A DNA stretch of 64,000 bases from Tateyamaria sp. Alg231-49. Lineage in GTDB: Bacteria > Pseudomonadota > Alphaproteobacteria > Rhodobacterales > Rhodobacteraceae. Positions 63,106 to 64,000 of the stretch are shown here, in pieces. Both the position numbers and the translations under genes were made by a program. Below the pieces are notes generated by a model. It made no database searches. It had not been told where the DNA came from and saw only the letters and a program-made list of their open reading frames with translations. Numbering within the stretch: the first letter of the stretch is position 1; each line of letters starts with the position of its first letter. Where the stretch lies: contig NZ_FRFA01000005.1 of NCBI RefSeq assembly GCF_900143535.1, forward strand, positions 248,001-312,000. The letters are read 5' to 3'.

Positions 63106-63684
63106 ATGCCCACCCCAAACCCTGCCGCCCTCGACTTTCTTCTGACACGACGGTCCCGCCCGGCCAAAACGCTTGCCGAACCAGTGCCGGATCGCGCGAC
63201 ATTGGAAACCTTGCTGACGGCCGCCGCGCGCACGCCCGATCATGGCAAGCTGGAGCCGTGGCGTTTCATCGTGCTGGGCAAGGGTGCGATGCCCCGTCTG
63301 GCCACCGCTGTTCAAGCACGTGGTGAGGCTCTTGGCTTGGACGCCGAACAGATCACCAAAGGACGTAACCAGTTCGATCAGGGCCACCTCGCGGTGGCGG
63401 TGATCGAGATGCAAAAACCGTCTGAGAAAACCCCGGCGTTGGAACAAACCTACTCTGTCGGAGCGGTATGTCTGGCCTTGCTGAACGCTGCACTCGCGGC
63501 AGGTTGGGGGGCCAACTGGTTGAGCGGATGGCCCAGCCACGATCGCGGGTTTATGCAGTCAGAACTGGGGCTTGAGGCGCATGAGCGCATCGCCGGATTG
63601 ATCCACATCGGCACCGAAACCAGCACACCGCCTGACCGCCCGCGCCCCGATATGTCCAAGATCACAACATGGGTAGACACATGA
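63106..63684 (+). CDS. Nitroreductase-family flavoprotein
   Basis: 192 aa FMN-dependent oxidoreductase. The N-terminal LTRRSRPAKTL and TAAARTPDHGKLEPWRFIVL segments bind FMN phosphate, and GWGANWLSGWPS with HERIAGLIHIG are family blocks of YdjA-type single-module nitroreductases. The stop overlaps the next ATG (ATGA), so it is co-translated with the EI24 gene. Natural substrate unknown. Confidence 0.92.
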   Translation: MPTPNPAALDFLLTRRSRPAKTLAEPVPDRATLETLLTAAARTPDHGKLEPWRFIVLGKGAMPRLATAVQARGEALGLDAEQITKGRNQFDQGHLAVAVIEMQKPSEKTPALEQTYSVGAVCLALLNAALAAGWGANWLSGWPSHDRGFMQSELGLEAHERIAGLIHIGTETSTPPDRPRPDMSKITTWVDT

Positions 63685-64000
63685 TCCTGTCGTCTTTCTT
63701 TGCAGCGCTCGGTCAGATGGGCGATCCCCGGTTTCGCCGGGTGCTCTTTCTTGGTCTCGCCCTAACAATCGCACTTTTGATCGGGGCCACATCGGGACTT
63801 GTCTGGCTGATCGGCTGGCTGACAGCGGACAGTGTTTCGGTCCCTTGGTTTGGGGAAATCACCTGGTTGGATGATGTCGTCAGCTGGGGGTCATTCTTTT
63901 TGTTTTTTGGGCTGTCGATCTTCCTGATGATGCCTGTGGCCTCCGCGATCACCTCCATGTTTCTGGACGAAGTGGCCGCAGCAGTCGAAGAGCGCAATTA
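63681..64000 (+). CDS. EI24/CysZ-like membrane protein (partial, 3' end outside window)
   Basis: 106 codons visible, running off the window. It begins MILSSFFAALGQMGDPRFRR followed by a helix FLGLALTIALLIGATSGLVW and, later, FFLFFGLSIFLMMPVASAIT and a segment FLDEVAAAVEER. The EI24 family (CysZ relatives) contains four-helix membrane proteins, some transporting sulfate; the remainder would be needed to judge. Coupled to the nitroreductase gene by an ATGA overlap. Confidence 0.85.
   Translation, partial: MILSSFFAALGQMGDPRFRRVLFLGLALTIALLIGATSGLVWLIGWLTADSVSVPWFGEITWLDDVVSWGSFFLFFGLSIFLMMPVASAITSMFLDEVAAAVEERN

Overview
The window looks like a chromosomal segment of a marine-type alphaproteobacterium of the Rhodobacteraceae/Roseobacteraceae. 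The evidence is an FnrL regulator next to a cbb3 oxidase locus, a VPLPA-CTERM sorting tail, several periplasmic-binding-protein transporters (two sugar ABC systems, one TAXI-TRAP, one iron binder) and GC-rich coding sequence throughout. I see no rRNA, tRNA, CRISPR array, prophage or insertion sequence. Genes are densely packed with many ATGA overlaps, and no stretch over about 300 bases lacks a gene. Both ends cut a gene: an M42 peptidase at the left and an EI24-domain membrane protein at the right.

Layout. 1-5.1 kb: M42 peptidase, FGGY sugar kinase, gamma-glutamyltransferase-like enzyme and acetamidase/formamidase. 5.2-17.2 kb: a first MalFGK-type ABC system (permeases and large binding protein on minus, ATPase on plus, with a DUF3775 gene lying antisense inside it), then a GDSL hydrolase, a FucU/RbsD-like mutarotase, ribokinase, an SMP-30 lactonase, a D-2-hydroxyacid dehydrogenase and a cytochrome b561-type protein. 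15.3-20.9 kb: a second complete sugar ABC operon under a LacI repressor with three clear operator copies. 21-25.7 kb: a LolD/FtsX-type ABC exporter with a CrtC/AttH-like lipocalin protein and a PNPOx-like flavoprotein. 25.7-28.7 kb: an orphan iron-binding protein, a VOC protein and an MmgE/PrpD protein.

28.7-39.3 kb is a coherent microaerobic block: ccoNOQP (cbb3 oxidase), ccoGHIS (its assembly factors), a universal stress protein, fnrL and hemN. Four FNR boxes lie in the intergenic regions. The box at hemN is placed so that a class II promoter would start exactly at the hemN ATG, which suggests a leaderless mRNA.

39.4-49.1 kb: a Kelch protein, then a catabolic cluster of aldehyde dehydrogenase, Tm-1-like protein, fused TRAP permease, TAXI binding protein, MarR regulator and sulfatase-type hydrolase. 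A near-perfect palindrome lies in the divergent TAXI/MarR promoter.

49.3-53.8 kb is the most novel part. Four proteins of unrecognised family are arranged as two back-to-back pairs. The plus pair (51686-53794) has the architecture of a polymorphic toxin with a coiled-coil body, a His-rich C-terminal domain ending in ATYFKK, and a small acidic candidate immunity protein directly downstream. The minus pair contains a protein with an HGVVHDAAGY motif and a partner gene. 53.9-64 kb: murJ, a DUF6434-like small protein, a rhomboid homologue that has lost all catalytic residues, trpS, a VPLPA-CTERM protein, a membrane protein, an MltB-type transglycosylase, a cupin, a VOC protein, a class II histone-deacetylase-like enzyme, a nitroreductase and the EI24 protein.
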